From contig SMWH01000013.1 in NCBI GenBank assembly GCA_004357005.1, positions 1-7,857 on the forward strand: 7,857 nucleotides of DNA. The letters are read 5' to 3'. The notes below the pieces were generated by a model that was not told the DNA's origin, made no database searches, and saw nothing but the letters and a program-made list of their open reading frames with translations. Positions 1-6,797 of this stretch are shown here, one piece after another. Position numbers and translations under genes: made by a program. Every line of letters begins with the position of its first letter. The first letter of the stretch is position 1. The DNA comes from Gammaproteobacteria bacterium (GTDB lineage: Bacteria > Pseudomonadota > Gammaproteobacteria > SMWH01).

Positions 1-28
1 GAATCGCGGCTGGAAAGCCGCTCCTGCG
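1..28 (-). repeat. REP-like extragenic palindrome
   Basis: On the minus strand the sequence reads AGGAGCGGCTTTCCAGCCGC followed by GATTC. A 6-bp stem (6-11 with 16-21) encloses a 4-base loop. This matches the GGAGCGGCT...AGCCGCGA pattern of REP elements common between genes of Pseudomonas, Xanthomonas and related Gammaproteobacteria, where RAYT (TnpA-REP) transposases mobilise them. The element may continue beyond the left edge. Confidence 0.65.
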
Positions 29-33
29 CGGCG

Positions 34-46
34 GAGTCGCGGCTGG
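34..46 (-). repeat. Partial second REP-like copy (direct repeat)
   Basis: The 10 bases TCGCGGCTGG at 37-46 repeat those at 4-13 exactly, with a matching GA/GG-rich flank (GGAG against GAA). The copy lacks the second stem arm, so it looks like a decayed or truncated tandem REP, abutting the GC hairpin at 48-74. Confidence 0.45.
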
Positions 47-47
47 G

Positions 48-74
48 CCGGGACAGGGGCATCGCCCGTCCCGG
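48..74 (-). terminator. GC-rich hairpin after actF, possible operon 3' end
   Basis: The arms CCGGGAC (48-54) and GTCCCGG (68-74) pair perfectly. Inside them GGGC (57-60) pairs with GCCC (64-67), leaving a 2-base bulge (55-56) and a 3-base loop (61-63). This makes 11 base pairs, all but one G-C. It begins 9 bases past the actF stop. No T-run follows on either strand, so it is not a canonical Rho-independent terminator. It may instead stabilise the mRNA 3' end or act with Rho. Confidence 0.4.
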
Positions 75-82
75 GAAAGGAG

Positions 83-1360
83 TCACCAGAGATGGGGGCG
101 GTCGGCCAGGTCGGGGCGGTAATCCTTCATGTCCATTTCCCATCGGGAGATCAGCGGGAACGTCTGATAGACCAGCAATAACATGAACACGAACCCGGCG
201 ACGAACCCACCGCCGATGATGATTTCAGTGAGCGCCGAGAACTGCAGGTGATCCTCTGACACCGACGGCATGATCATCAGGTAGCGATTGAGCCAGGTTC
301 CGAAAAGCATGATGACCGCCAACGCCCCCAGCATCCAGAAAGTGCGTTTGACGACAGCAAAAATCAGCGTCCCCAGCGGGATAAAGAACACGCACGCCAT
401 CATGGCCCAGAAAAGCGGCTGGTAGTGACCGTACATCTTGGCCCAGATGGGCGCCATCTCATTGGGCAGGTTGCCGTACCAGGTCACGAAGAACTGGGAC
501 CAGAAAAAGTACATCCACAGCAGCGTGAAACCCGTGGCCATGGCGCCCAGCGAGCGGCGACGCTCGACGGTGAAATACCGGCCCAGGTCCCCCATCCCCG
601 CGACGAGCCCGCCCAACAGGATGATCAAAGCGGTGCCGCCGAAAATGTTGCCGACGACGGAGTACATGGGATAGACAGTGCTGTGATAGTGGGGCCACAG
701 CATCATCCCGAAATCCCAGGCGATAAAGGTCTGGTTGAGAATGAAGACCACGGGCACGATGGTGGGGATCCGCCAGAGTTGCGCCTCGACGCGTTCCATG
801 TCACGGCCCTGCTTACGCTTGACCAGCCGGCGGTACAGCGCGCGCCGCCAGGCCGGTCCCGATTCCGCCATGGACGGCTCCACGTCCGGGAGCAGACCGC
901 TGACGAAATACCAGTTGGCGACCGCGTAGAACAGCAGCATGGCCAGCAGGTTCCGCCAGAACAGAAACTTGTCGTTCAGCCACGGACTCAGGTGCACGCC
1001 CTCGCCCGCGTGCGTCCAATACAGCAGTTCGTCCCGGCCACCGAAATAAATGAGCGCGAAACCGAGGATCGCGATGGGTGCGAAAGCCAGCGTGGCGAGT
1101 TCGGCGATGCGTTGGTAGGGACGCGCCCATTCCGCCTCGCAGATGCGCATGGTCGCGGAAAACACCACGCCGAACTGCGTAATGCCGGTCAGGAACATCC
1201 ACACGGCGGTAAACACGCCCCAGTCAGTCGCGGTCATCTCGTTCCAGAACATCGCAACCCAACCCAGCCCGATCAACGCCACGGCGCCGCTGGCCAGCAA
1301 CACCGGCCGGTACCCCTTCATCGTCCCGGCCACATCGGGCCCGAAATCGGTTTTACTCAT
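83..1360 (-). CDS. actF: ACIII subunit ActF, second NrfD-type membrane subunit
   Basis: A 425-residue polytopic protein homologous to ActC and the last gene of the set. About ten hydrophobic helices are visible at roughly 17-38, 49-70, 87-106, 132-154, 200-222, 234-255, 274-294, 314-336, 341-362 and 378-400. A long charged loop (about 159-196, rich in Arg/Lys) separates helices four and five. Candidate functional residues include Asp216 in FIAWDFGMMLWPHYHSTVYP (His224 and His226 nearby) and Asp258 in GMGDLGRY. In known ACIII structures ActF does not bind quinol but offers a second possible proton half-channel, and it contacts the oxidase in the Flavobacterium supercomplex. The start overlaps actE by 8 bases, with GAGG/GGGG stretches just upstream as possible ribosome binding sites. 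The next 82 bases carry no gene, only repeats and a hairpin. Confidence 0.93.
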   Translation of the reverse strand: MSKTDFGPDVAGTMKGYRPVLLASGAVALIGLGWVAMFWNEMTATDWGVFTAVWMFLTGITQFGVVFSATMRICEAEWARPYQRIAELATLAFAPIAILGFALIYFGGRDELLYWTHAGEGVHLSPWLNDKFLFWRNLLAMLLFYAVANWYFVSGLLPDVEPSMAESGPAWRRALYRRLVKRKQGRDMERVEAQLWRIPTIVPVVFILNQTFIAWDFGMMLWPHYHSTVYPMYSVVGNIFGGTALIILLGGLVAGMGDLGRYFTVERRRSLGAMATGFTLLWMYFFWSQFFVTWYGNLPNEMAPIWAKMYGHYQPLFWAMMACVFFIPLGTLIFAVVKRTFWMLGALAVIMLFGTWLNRYLMIMPSVSEDHLQFSALTEIIIGGGFVAGFVFMLLLVYQTFPLISRWEMDMKDYRPDLADRPHLW

Positions 1361-1874
1361 GGCGCCCCAGCACCTCTTTCAAATAGTTGATCACATACCA
1401 GCGCTGCTCGATGGTCAGCGCATCCCGGTAATAAGGCATCACCACGCTGCCATAAGTAAGCGTGTAAAAAATCTGCCCGTCGGGCTGGCTCTGCACGTAG
1501 GCCACGGTGAGGTCCACCGGTGGCGGCAGGAACTTCTGACCCACCAACCCGTCCCCGAGCCCGGTCTCGCCATGGCAGGGCACGCAGTTGATCTCGTAGA
1601 GCCTCTGACCTGCCAGCAGGGTTTCCCCGGTAACGGGAACCGGGTTCTCCAGCATGGCTCCCGCCGCCGTGCGGCCCTGGATCAGACCCAGCACGCCGAC
1701 CGGCGCGGTCAGATACTCGCCCCCCACGGTGGGAATGGATGCATCAGCGGAGGCGATCTTGTCCTCGGTAGCCTTGACCGGCGGCTGATCCACCATGTCC
1801 TTGTCCCAGGGCAACGCCATGACGTTGACGCTGGCCACAAGCGCAACCATCGCAAGCGCACAGACGATTCTCAT
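1353..1874 (-). CDS. actE: ACIII subunit ActE, periplasmic monohaem cytochrome c
   Basis: A 173-residue secreted cytochrome c. Residues 1-20 form a Sec-type signal peptide with probable cleavage after VMA-20. The following DKDMVDQPPVKATED resembles the M-x-DQP segment of ActE proteins. The single haem motif is CVPCH at 97-101, followed by GETGLGDGLVG. Met146 in YGSVVMPYY is the likely sixth haem ligand. Expected role: take electrons from ActA and hand them to a cytochrome c or directly to the oxidase. Many ActE homologues are lipoproteins. Here the only cysteine in the leader is Cys5, too early for a lipobox, so the mature protein should be either soluble or held by protein contacts. It overlaps actD by 4 bases and actF by 8 bases (ATGAGTAA). 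Confidence 0.93.
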   Translation of the reverse strand: MRIVCALAMVALVASVNVMALPWDKDMVDQPPVKATEDKIASADASIPTVGGEYLTAPVGVLGLIQGRTAAGAMLENPVPVTGETLLAGQRLYEINCVPCHGETGLGDGLVGQKFLPPPVDLTVAYVQSQPDGQIFYTLTYGSVVMPYYRDALTIEQRWYVINYLKEVLGRHE

Positions 1875-2374
1875 GTTTTTACCCTCTCGACCTTCTCGGC
1901 GCCGGCATCAAGCATGATCTTTTCCACCTTTTCTGCGGCGTCCTCGTCGCAACCCACGTGCACGCCGAAGCGGTTGTCGCTGAACGCCGGCAAATAGGGG
2001 CGATCCTTCCAGGCCGGCAGGTTGGCACTGAAGAAAAACCCGATCAGCGTGGCCAAAGTGCCCAGCAGAATGGTGGTTTCGAAGGTGATGATCAGAAACG
2101 GCGGCCACGGCACGATCGGCCGGCCGCTGGTGGGCAGAATGAACACAATCGCCGACAGGGCGGCCATCAGGAAACCGCCCACGCCGCCGACGATAGCGCC
2201 GAACAGTGCAAAACGGCGCAGAACGGATTTTTTCGGACCCAGAACTTTTTCGACACCGTGCAAGGGGATCGGCGACATGAGTTCGATCTCGTCAAAACCC
2301 GACGCCTTGAGCCTGCCGGCGGCGTCGAGCAGATCGTCAGCGTATTGATAAACACCGATGATGTTGGCACTCAT
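1871..2374 (-). CDS. actD: ACIII subunit ActD, DUF3341 membrane protein
   Basis: A 167-residue protein of the DUF3341 family, found almost only in ACIII clusters. It has a soluble N-terminal domain with a ferredoxin-like-fold pattern (IIGVYQYADDLLDAAGRL, then the SPIPLHGVEKVLG region). Two transmembrane helices follow at about 55-80 and 92-115. The C-terminal soluble part contains FGVHVGCDEDAAEKV and a helix to the end. There is no signal peptide and no cofactor motif. In solved ACIII structures ActD packs against the membrane subunits with its soluble part in the cytoplasm; a direct redox role is not known. It overlaps actC and actE by 4 bases each (ATGA), so translation of the three is probably coupled. 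Length and layout match the family. Confidence 0.93.
   Translation of the reverse strand: MSANIIGVYQYADDLLDAAGRLKASGFDEIELMSPIPLHGVEKVLGPKKSVLRRFALFGAIVGGVGGFLMAALSAIVFILPTSGRPIVPWPPFLIITFETTILLGTLATLIGFFFSANLPAWKDRPYLPAFSDNRFGVHVGCDEDAAEKVEKIMLDAGAEKVERVKT
1882..1888 (-). promoter_or_regulatory. Ribosome binding site of actE
   Basis: GAGAGGG on the minus strand lies 7 bases before the ATG at 1874, inside the end of actD. It supports the actE start at the ATGA overlap. Confidence 0.65.
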
Positions 2375-3705
2375 GTGCGTGCCCCCTTGCGGGTCGGCAG
2401 ATTGAGTGTCTCCTTGACCTCATACATGGACATGCTCGGGAATACCTTCACGAAGACCAGGAACAGTGTGGTAAACACCGCGAAGGATCCGATGGTAATG
2501 GCGATCTCCACGAGGCTTGGCATGTAGAAGCTGAACGCATCCGGCAGGAACTTGCGCGGCTGGGTGGTGGCCACGATCAGGAAGCGTTCGGTGAACATGC
2601 CGATGTTGATGGCGATGGAGATCCACAACATTAGCCTGAAGTTCGTGCGAATCTTTTCCGAGAACAGCACCAGCGGCAGGAAGGCGCAGAAGGCAATCAT
2701 CTCCCAGAACAGCGGCGCGTAGAAGCCGAACAGCTTGAAGCGCAGCGCCTCGATCTCGAACGAGCTGCCGCTGAACCAGCCGGTGAACAGTTCCAGCATG
2801 TTGATGTAGCTCCAGATCAACGACAACAACAGCAACAGCTTGCCCAGATTGTTGAAATGCTTCTCGGTGATGTAACGCTCGAAATGAAAATACTTCCTCA
2901 GGAAATACATCACCGTCACGATCCCCGCGGTGCCCGAAAAGATCGCGCCACATACGAAATACGGAGCAAAAATCGTATGGTGCAGACCAGGCACGATAGA
3001 CAGGGCGAAGTCCCAGGACACGATGGAGTGCACGGATACCGCCAGGGGAATCACCAAGACGGCGAAGAAGGTATAGGCCCAACCCAGCCGGTGCCACTCC
3101 CGGTCGGTGCCCCGCCAACCGAAACACATGATGGCGTAGATTTTCCTGCGCAGACCGGTAGCGTTGTCGCGTACCGTGGCGAAATCAGGGACCGAGCCCA
3201 TGTAAATAAAAATCGAACTGGCCGTCAGATAAGTGGTAATGGCCATCACATCGAACATCAAAGGCGACCGGAAATTCGGCCACAGGCCCATGACATTGGG
3301 AATGGGAACTGTCCAGTGTACGAACCATAGTCTGCCCAGATGGACCATCACGTAGAACGCCGCGGTTATGAGCGAGAACAGGGTCATGGCCTCGGCGGAG
3401 CGGTAGATGGACTTGCGCCAGTCGCTCTGTGTGATGTGCAGCACCGCCGACAGCAGCGTGCCCGAGTGACTCAAACCGATCCAGAAAATAAAGTTACCCA
3501 GATACGTGCCCCAGTAGGCCGCCCGGCTCATGCCCGCGGCGCCCACACCCACGAACAACTGGTACCACCAGGGGGCGAAGAAACCGAAGATCATCACCGT
3601 CACCGAAATACTCAGCGCCGTCCAGTAGCGCCAGGTAAAGGTCGTCATCGTCGGCAGTACCGCGTCGTTGACCTCCTGGTAGCTTGGTTGCCCGCGTTCA
3701 GACAT
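2371..3705 (-). CDS. actC: ACIII subunit ActC, NrfD-type quinol-binding membrane subunit
   Basis: A 444-residue polytopic membrane protein of the NrfD/PsrC family. About ten hydrophobic helices can be read at roughly 28-48, 65-90, 106-126, 152-172, 208-228, 243-268, 287-307, 330-350, 357-375 and 397-420, the helix number expected of ActC. Polar residues in otherwise hydrophobic stretches include His80 and His90 (GLSHSGTLLSAVLH), Asp152 (LMFDVM), His226 and Asp232 (VHSIVSWDF) and Glu373/Arg374 (FTERFL). Similar residues form the quinol pocket and proton path in solved ACIII structures, although I could not align them here. The start at 3705 is preferred over an upstream in-frame ATG at 3783 because the extra residues (MRGAIRCSRSS...) are not membrane-like and would overlap actB2 by 86 bases. 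The chosen start overlaps actB2 by 8 bases, with only a weak AAGAG before it. It ends in a 4-base ATGA overlap with actD. Confidence 0.94.
   Translation of the reverse strand: MSERGQPSYQEVNDAVLPTMTTFTWRYWTALSISVTVMIFGFFAPWWYQLFVGVGAAGMSRAAYWGTYLGNFIFWIGLSHSGTLLSAVLHITQSDWRKSIYRSAEAMTLFSLITAAFYVMVHLGRLWFVHWTVPIPNVMGLWPNFRSPLMFDVMAITTYLTASSIFIYMGSVPDFATVRDNATGLRRKIYAIMCFGWRGTDREWHRLGWAYTFFAVLVIPLAVSVHSIVSWDFALSIVPGLHHTIFAPYFVCGAIFSGTAGIVTVMYFLRKYFHFERYITEKHFNNLGKLLLLLSLIWSYINMLELFTGWFSGSSFEIEALRFKLFGFYAPLFWEMIAFCAFLPLVLFSEKIRTNFRLMLWISIAINIGMFTERFLIVATTQPRKFLPDAFSFYMPSLVEIAITIGSFAVFTTLFLVFVKVFPSMSMYEVKETLNLPTRKGART
2382..2388 (-). promoter_or_regulatory. Ribosome binding site of actD
   Basis: AAGGGGG on the minus strand lies 7 bases before the ATG at 2374, within the 3' end of actC. 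It supports the start that overlaps the actC stop codon in an ATGA junction. Confidence 0.6.
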
Positions 3706-4465
3706 GCTCTTGGTCAACTCTGCGCAGATAAACGATGGACGGGGAAGTGTTGAGCTCCTTGAGCACCGTATAGCCCCGCGCATCCGATGCCATCTGCGCT
3801 ACCTGGCTGTCCGGGTCGTTGCGGTCGCCGAACACGATGGCTTTCGTCGGGCAAGCCTGGGCGCAGGCGGGCTGGATATCGCCTTCACGCAGCCGGCGAC
3901 GGCCGTCATCCTTGGCGTGGTCCTTGGCTTCCCGGATGCGCTGGATGCAAAAGGTGCACTTCTCCATCACGCCCTTCTCCCGCACGGTAACATCCGGGTT
4001 CAGTTGCTGTTCCAGGGGCGCGTCCCAGGTATAGCTGAACCAGTTGAAAAAACGCACCTCATAAGGGCAATACACCGCGCAGGTACGGGTGCCGATGCAG
4101 CGGTTGTAGATCTGCGTGTTGAGACCGTCCTGGTTGTGATAAGTGGCACTGACCGGGCAGGCGATCTCGCACGGGGCCTGGTCGCAGTGCTGGCACAGCA
4201 TGGGAATGAAGCTCAGCTTCGCGTTCGGGTACTCGCCGGACCAGTAACGCTCGATCCGGATCCATTTGATCTCCCGGTTCTCGCTGAAACGCTTCTCGCC
4301 CACGATGGGCAGGTTGTTTTCCGCGGTGCAGGCCACCACGCAGGCTTCGCAGCCGGTGCAACGATCCAGATCGATCACCATGCCCCAGCTGTAATCGAAG
4401 CTCTCGAAGTAACCGGGTCTGCGCCAAACACTCCAGTTTGTGAACAGGTCTTTGATCAGGCTCAT
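3698..4465 (-). CDS. actB2: ACIII subunit ActB2, four-cluster ferredoxin-like Fe-S protein
   Basis: A 255-residue NrfC/PsrB-type electron-transfer subunit. Fifteen cysteines fall into ferredoxin-like groups: C36/C39/C42/C46, C91/C94/C99/C103, C123/C129/C133, and C170/C173/C201/C205. In the third group the expected cysteine is Thr126 (CIGTRTCAVYCPY). Three [4Fe-4S] and one [3Fe-4S] cluster are therefore predicted, the composition reported for ACIII ActB. There is no signal peptide or membrane helix. Because the partner ActB1 has a Tat signal and ActC sits in the membrane, ActB2 is presumably exported folded together with ActB1 (hitchhiker export, inference). It should connect the quinol site at ActC with the periplasmic redox subunits. 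The gene has its own GGAG ribosome binding site and ends with an 8-base overlap (ATGTCTGA) with actC, suggesting translational coupling. Confidence 0.94.
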   Translation of the reverse strand: MSLIKDLFTNWSVWRRPGYFESFDYSWGMVIDLDRCTGCEACVVACTAENNLPIVGEKRFSENREIKWIRIERYWSGEYPNAKLSFIPMLCQHCDQAPCEIACPVSATYHNQDGLNTQIYNRCIGTRTCAVYCPYEVRFFNWFSYTWDAPLEQQLNPDVTVREKGVMEKCTFCIQRIREAKDHAKDDGRRRLREGDIQPACAQACPTKAIVFGDRNDPDSQVAQMASDARGYTVLKELNTSPSIVYLRRVDQEHV

Positions 4466-4472
4466 TTTCGTT

Positions 4473-4476
4473 CTCC
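4473..4476 (-). promoter_or_regulatory. Ribosome binding site of actB2
   Basis: GGAG on the minus strand lies 7 bases before the ATG at 4465, inside the 30-base gap after actB1. Its good match and spacing show that actB2 is initiated independently. The actB1/actB2 split is therefore a genuine gene boundary, not a sequencing frameshift in a fused actB. Confidence 0.75.
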
Positions 4477-4495
4477 ACTACGCATTCGTTGCCAC

Positions 4496-6775
4496 TCACC
4501 CATGATCGCCGCCTTCCTGCGTCTCACCCGACCTTGGACCGAGGATCTGACGGTCCAGGGTGCGACTCCAGCCACCCGTCTTGACGAAGCGAATGCGTTC
4601 GCCGGTCGGCGTCAGGTTCACCCGCGTGGCGCCCCAGGCGAACGCGCCGGTGCGCGAATCCACTTGCGCACTGAGGATGCTCAGGGGATTGGCGCCACGA
4701 CCGGTGGCATAGCGTCCGAAGCTGGTGTGCCCCTGGCCGATGGGCATCGCCACCGTGTCCGGACGGATACCCTGGGTGATCCACACCGGCGCGCGCAGCG
4801 ATCCGGCAGGCGAACTCACTTCGAGAATATCCCCCTCGTCCACGCCAAGCTCATTGGCGGTACGCGGGTTCAGTTCGATCCATGAGCCGTACACGATGCT
4901 GGTCATGGGATCGGGCAGTTCCTGCTGCCAGGGCAAGTTGGCGCCGCGACCGTCGAAAAACCCCTGGCTCACGAAAGGCTGGAAGTACCACGGGTAGTCC
5001 ACGTCGTTGCCGGCATGAACGGGTGGCTCGTAATCCACCTGCGCATGGAACTCGTTTCGCTGGCTGGCTCGTCTCGTTTCGCCCCACACGCCCGCTTCCA
5101 GCACCGCTGTCCAGAACGCATCGAAATCCACGTAGTCCAATTTGTCACGACGTTTGTCGTACATGCGTCGCCAGGCATTGCGCAGGTAAGCATGAAAATC
5201 CGGCCACGGCATGGCGCGTTGCATGTCCCTGTCCATGCGTTGGGCCAGCCTGATAAAGACGTCACCCACGTCCATGGTGTCGTAGAGCGGCGCCACCACC
5301 GGCTGCGAGATGGATGCGACACGCATGCCCACACCAGGTTCGGGGGCGTCGTCACCCCAGCCCTCCAGATAACTGTTCACCGGCAAGACGATATCAGCGT
5401 ATTGCATCGTCTCGTCCATGAAACTGCTCAAGCCCACCACCAGCGGAATTCGCTGCAACGCGCGAACCAGACGTTCGTCTCCGGGGAAATCATAAAGCGG
5501 GTTGGTACCCGCAATGATCAGAACACCGTCGTCAACGTCGGCGATCTCTTCCACGAAAGCCAGCAGATCCAGATAACTGCCGTGGCGCTGCATGCCGGTA
5601 CGGCCGAAAGCCGGTTTCGGGTTGAACACCACACCGCCTTCCCGGCCGATGTTGCCCGCCAGGTGATTCAGCAGGTTGATCGCAACGAGATTGGGCACAC
5701 CGTTGGTGCCAGCGGCGGCCCCTCCACCACCTATGGCCAAAGGCGCTTTCGCATCCCCGAACGATCGTGCCAGCCGCTCGATGGTCGAGGCTTCCACCCC
5801 GCTGATCTCCGCGACCCGCGGCGGATCGAACTCAGCCAATGCGGCAGCGAAACGGCCAGCCCCGCCGGCGATGATGTGCGCAATTCCCAGCGCCAGCGCA
5901 CCCTCGGTACCGGGCACCGCCGGCACCCAGATGTCCGCGTTGGCCCCGGTGAGGGACATGCGCGGCTCAATTTGAACGAGCTGACCTCGCTGCCGCCGTG
6001 GGCCCTTGTCCTCGCCCTCGCGCCGGCCCTGGCGGAAGTCTCCGTAGGCCCGGCTGTAGCTGACGGGAGACACCCACATGCCGAGAAAGTCCGCCCCGAA
6101 GCTCAACAAGAAATCGCTGTTGGCGATGTCGTAGTAAGGCAGTTGCGCCGTGTCAAAGCTGGCGGCGTTGGCGCTGTAGAGGTTGGTCGGGTTGGTGAAG
6201 GCATACTGCAGATAACGCCCGGAACCCATCAGTCCGAGGAACTGGATCAGCAGATCATCGAGGTGGCCCCGGATATCCCCGGTGAGCAGCCCCACGCCGG
6301 CGCCGCGATTGGCGAGACGCAATTTATCCAGATGACTGGCCACCGTCGTAAGCGCGCTGTTCCAGCCAACGGTGTGGAAGTCTCCTGTGCCGCGTTCGCC
6401 GCGGCGCGTGACCGGGGTCTGCAGACGATCCGGGTTGTACAGCACCTGCAAACCCGACTGTCCCAGCGCGCAGGTCCCACCCTGACTGACGGGGTGCGCG
6501 GGGTTGCCCTCGATTTTCTTGGCGCGGCCTTCCCGAATGCGCACGGTAATGCCGCAGCCCGCGGGGCAGAGATTGCATACGGTGTTGTAGTACGCCGCCA
6601 CACCCGGGATGTAGTCTTCCGGCGGGACTACATACGGGATGAGTTGCTCCACCGGGCGCCGGGAGAACTTGGCGGTCAGGAATCCCGCACCCGCCATGAC
6701 GGACGTGCCGGTTCCGACCAGCGCCAGGAATTCGCGGCGACTGAGCTTGCTACCGGGGTTTTTCTTTCTTGCCAT
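4496..6775 (-). CDS. actB1: ACIII subunit ActB1, Tat-exported molybdopterin-oxidoreductase-like subunit
   Basis: A 759-residue periplasmic subunit of the complex iron-sulfur molybdoenzyme family. The N-terminus carries a twin-arginine signal (SRREFL at 12-17, then a hydrophobic run to about 34). This fixes the ATG at 6775, because an upstream in-frame ATG at 6862 would place it inside actA. Cys67, Cys70, Cys74 and Cys102 form C-X2-C-X3-C-X27-C, the classic N-terminal [4Fe-4S] motif of this family. No other cysteine occurs in the protein, so a cysteine molybdenum ligand is absent, in line with characterised ACIII, whose ActB has no molybdenum cofactor. Other family-like segments are VQIEPRMSLTGANADIWVP (267-285), GTNPLYDFPG (423-432) and the C-terminal MPIGQGHTSFGRYATGRGANP (677-697). 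In Rhodothermus this domain is fused to the Fe-S domain; here actB2 is separate, 30 bases downstream. Its likely role is structural scaffold and interface for the Fe-S chain. Confidence 0.93.
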   Translation of the reverse strand: MARKKNPGSKLSRREFLALVGTGTSVMAGAGFLTAKFSRRPVEQLIPYVVPPEDYIPGVAAYYNTVCNLCPAGCGITVRIREGRAKKIEGNPAHPVSQGGTCALGQSGLQVLYNPDRLQTPVTRRGERGTGDFHTVGWNSALTTVASHLDKLRLANRGAGVGLLTGDIRGHLDDLLIQFLGLMGSGRYLQYAFTNPTNLYSANAASFDTAQLPYYDIANSDFLLSFGADFLGMWVSPVSYSRAYGDFRQGRREGEDKGPRRQRGQLVQIEPRMSLTGANADIWVPAVPGTEGALALGIAHIIAGGAGRFAAALAEFDPPRVAEISGVEASTIERLARSFGDAKAPLAIGGGGAAAGTNGVPNLVAINLLNHLAGNIGREGGVVFNPKPAFGRTGMQRHGSYLDLLAFVEEIADVDDGVLIIAGTNPLYDFPGDERLVRALQRIPLVVGLSSFMDETMQYADIVLPVNSYLEGWGDDAPEPGVGMRVASISQPVVAPLYDTMDVGDVFIRLAQRMDRDMQRAMPWPDFHAYLRNAWRRMYDKRRDKLDYVDFDAFWTAVLEAGVWGETRRASQRNEFHAQVDYEPPVHAGNDVDYPWYFQPFVSQGFFDGRGANLPWQQELPDPMTSIVYGSWIELNPRTANELGVDEGDILEVSSPAGSLRAPVWITQGIRPDTVAMPIGQGHTSFGRYATGRGANPLSILSAQVDSRTGAFAWGATRVNLTPTGERIRFVKTGGWSRTLDRQILGPRSGETQEGGDHG

Positions 6776-6797
6776 AGTCTTTAATACCAGGGGCGTA

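Noticed and set aside
425..1390. 321-codon plus-strand open frame opposite actF
   Set aside because: Low-complexity His/Gln/Pro/Gly-rich translation antisense to a membrane protein gene; a typical shadow.
3706..3783. Upstream in-frame ATG that would extend actC by 26 residues
   Set aside because: It overlaps actB2 by 86 bases and adds a non-conserved-looking segment; the start at 3705 fits the overlap pattern of the operon.
3704..4885. 393-codon plus-strand open frame opposite actB2 and the end of actB1
   Set aside because: Antisense to two conserved genes and spanning their boundary; no domain or ribosome binding site recognised.
4496..6775. Reading actB1/actB2/actC as a polysulfide, tetrathionate or nitrite reductase (Psr/Ttr/Nrf) instead of ACIII
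   Set aside because: ActB1 has no cysteine to act as Mo ligand, and the neighbours (pentahaem ActA, DUF3341 ActD, monohaem ActE and a second NrfD-type protein) are specific to ACIII.
5015..6784. 589-codon open frame on the plus strand opposite actB1
   Set aside because: It lies wholly antisense to a well-supported gene. Its translation is rich in His/Arg/Gln without a recognisable domain, as expected of a shadow frame in G+C-rich DNA.
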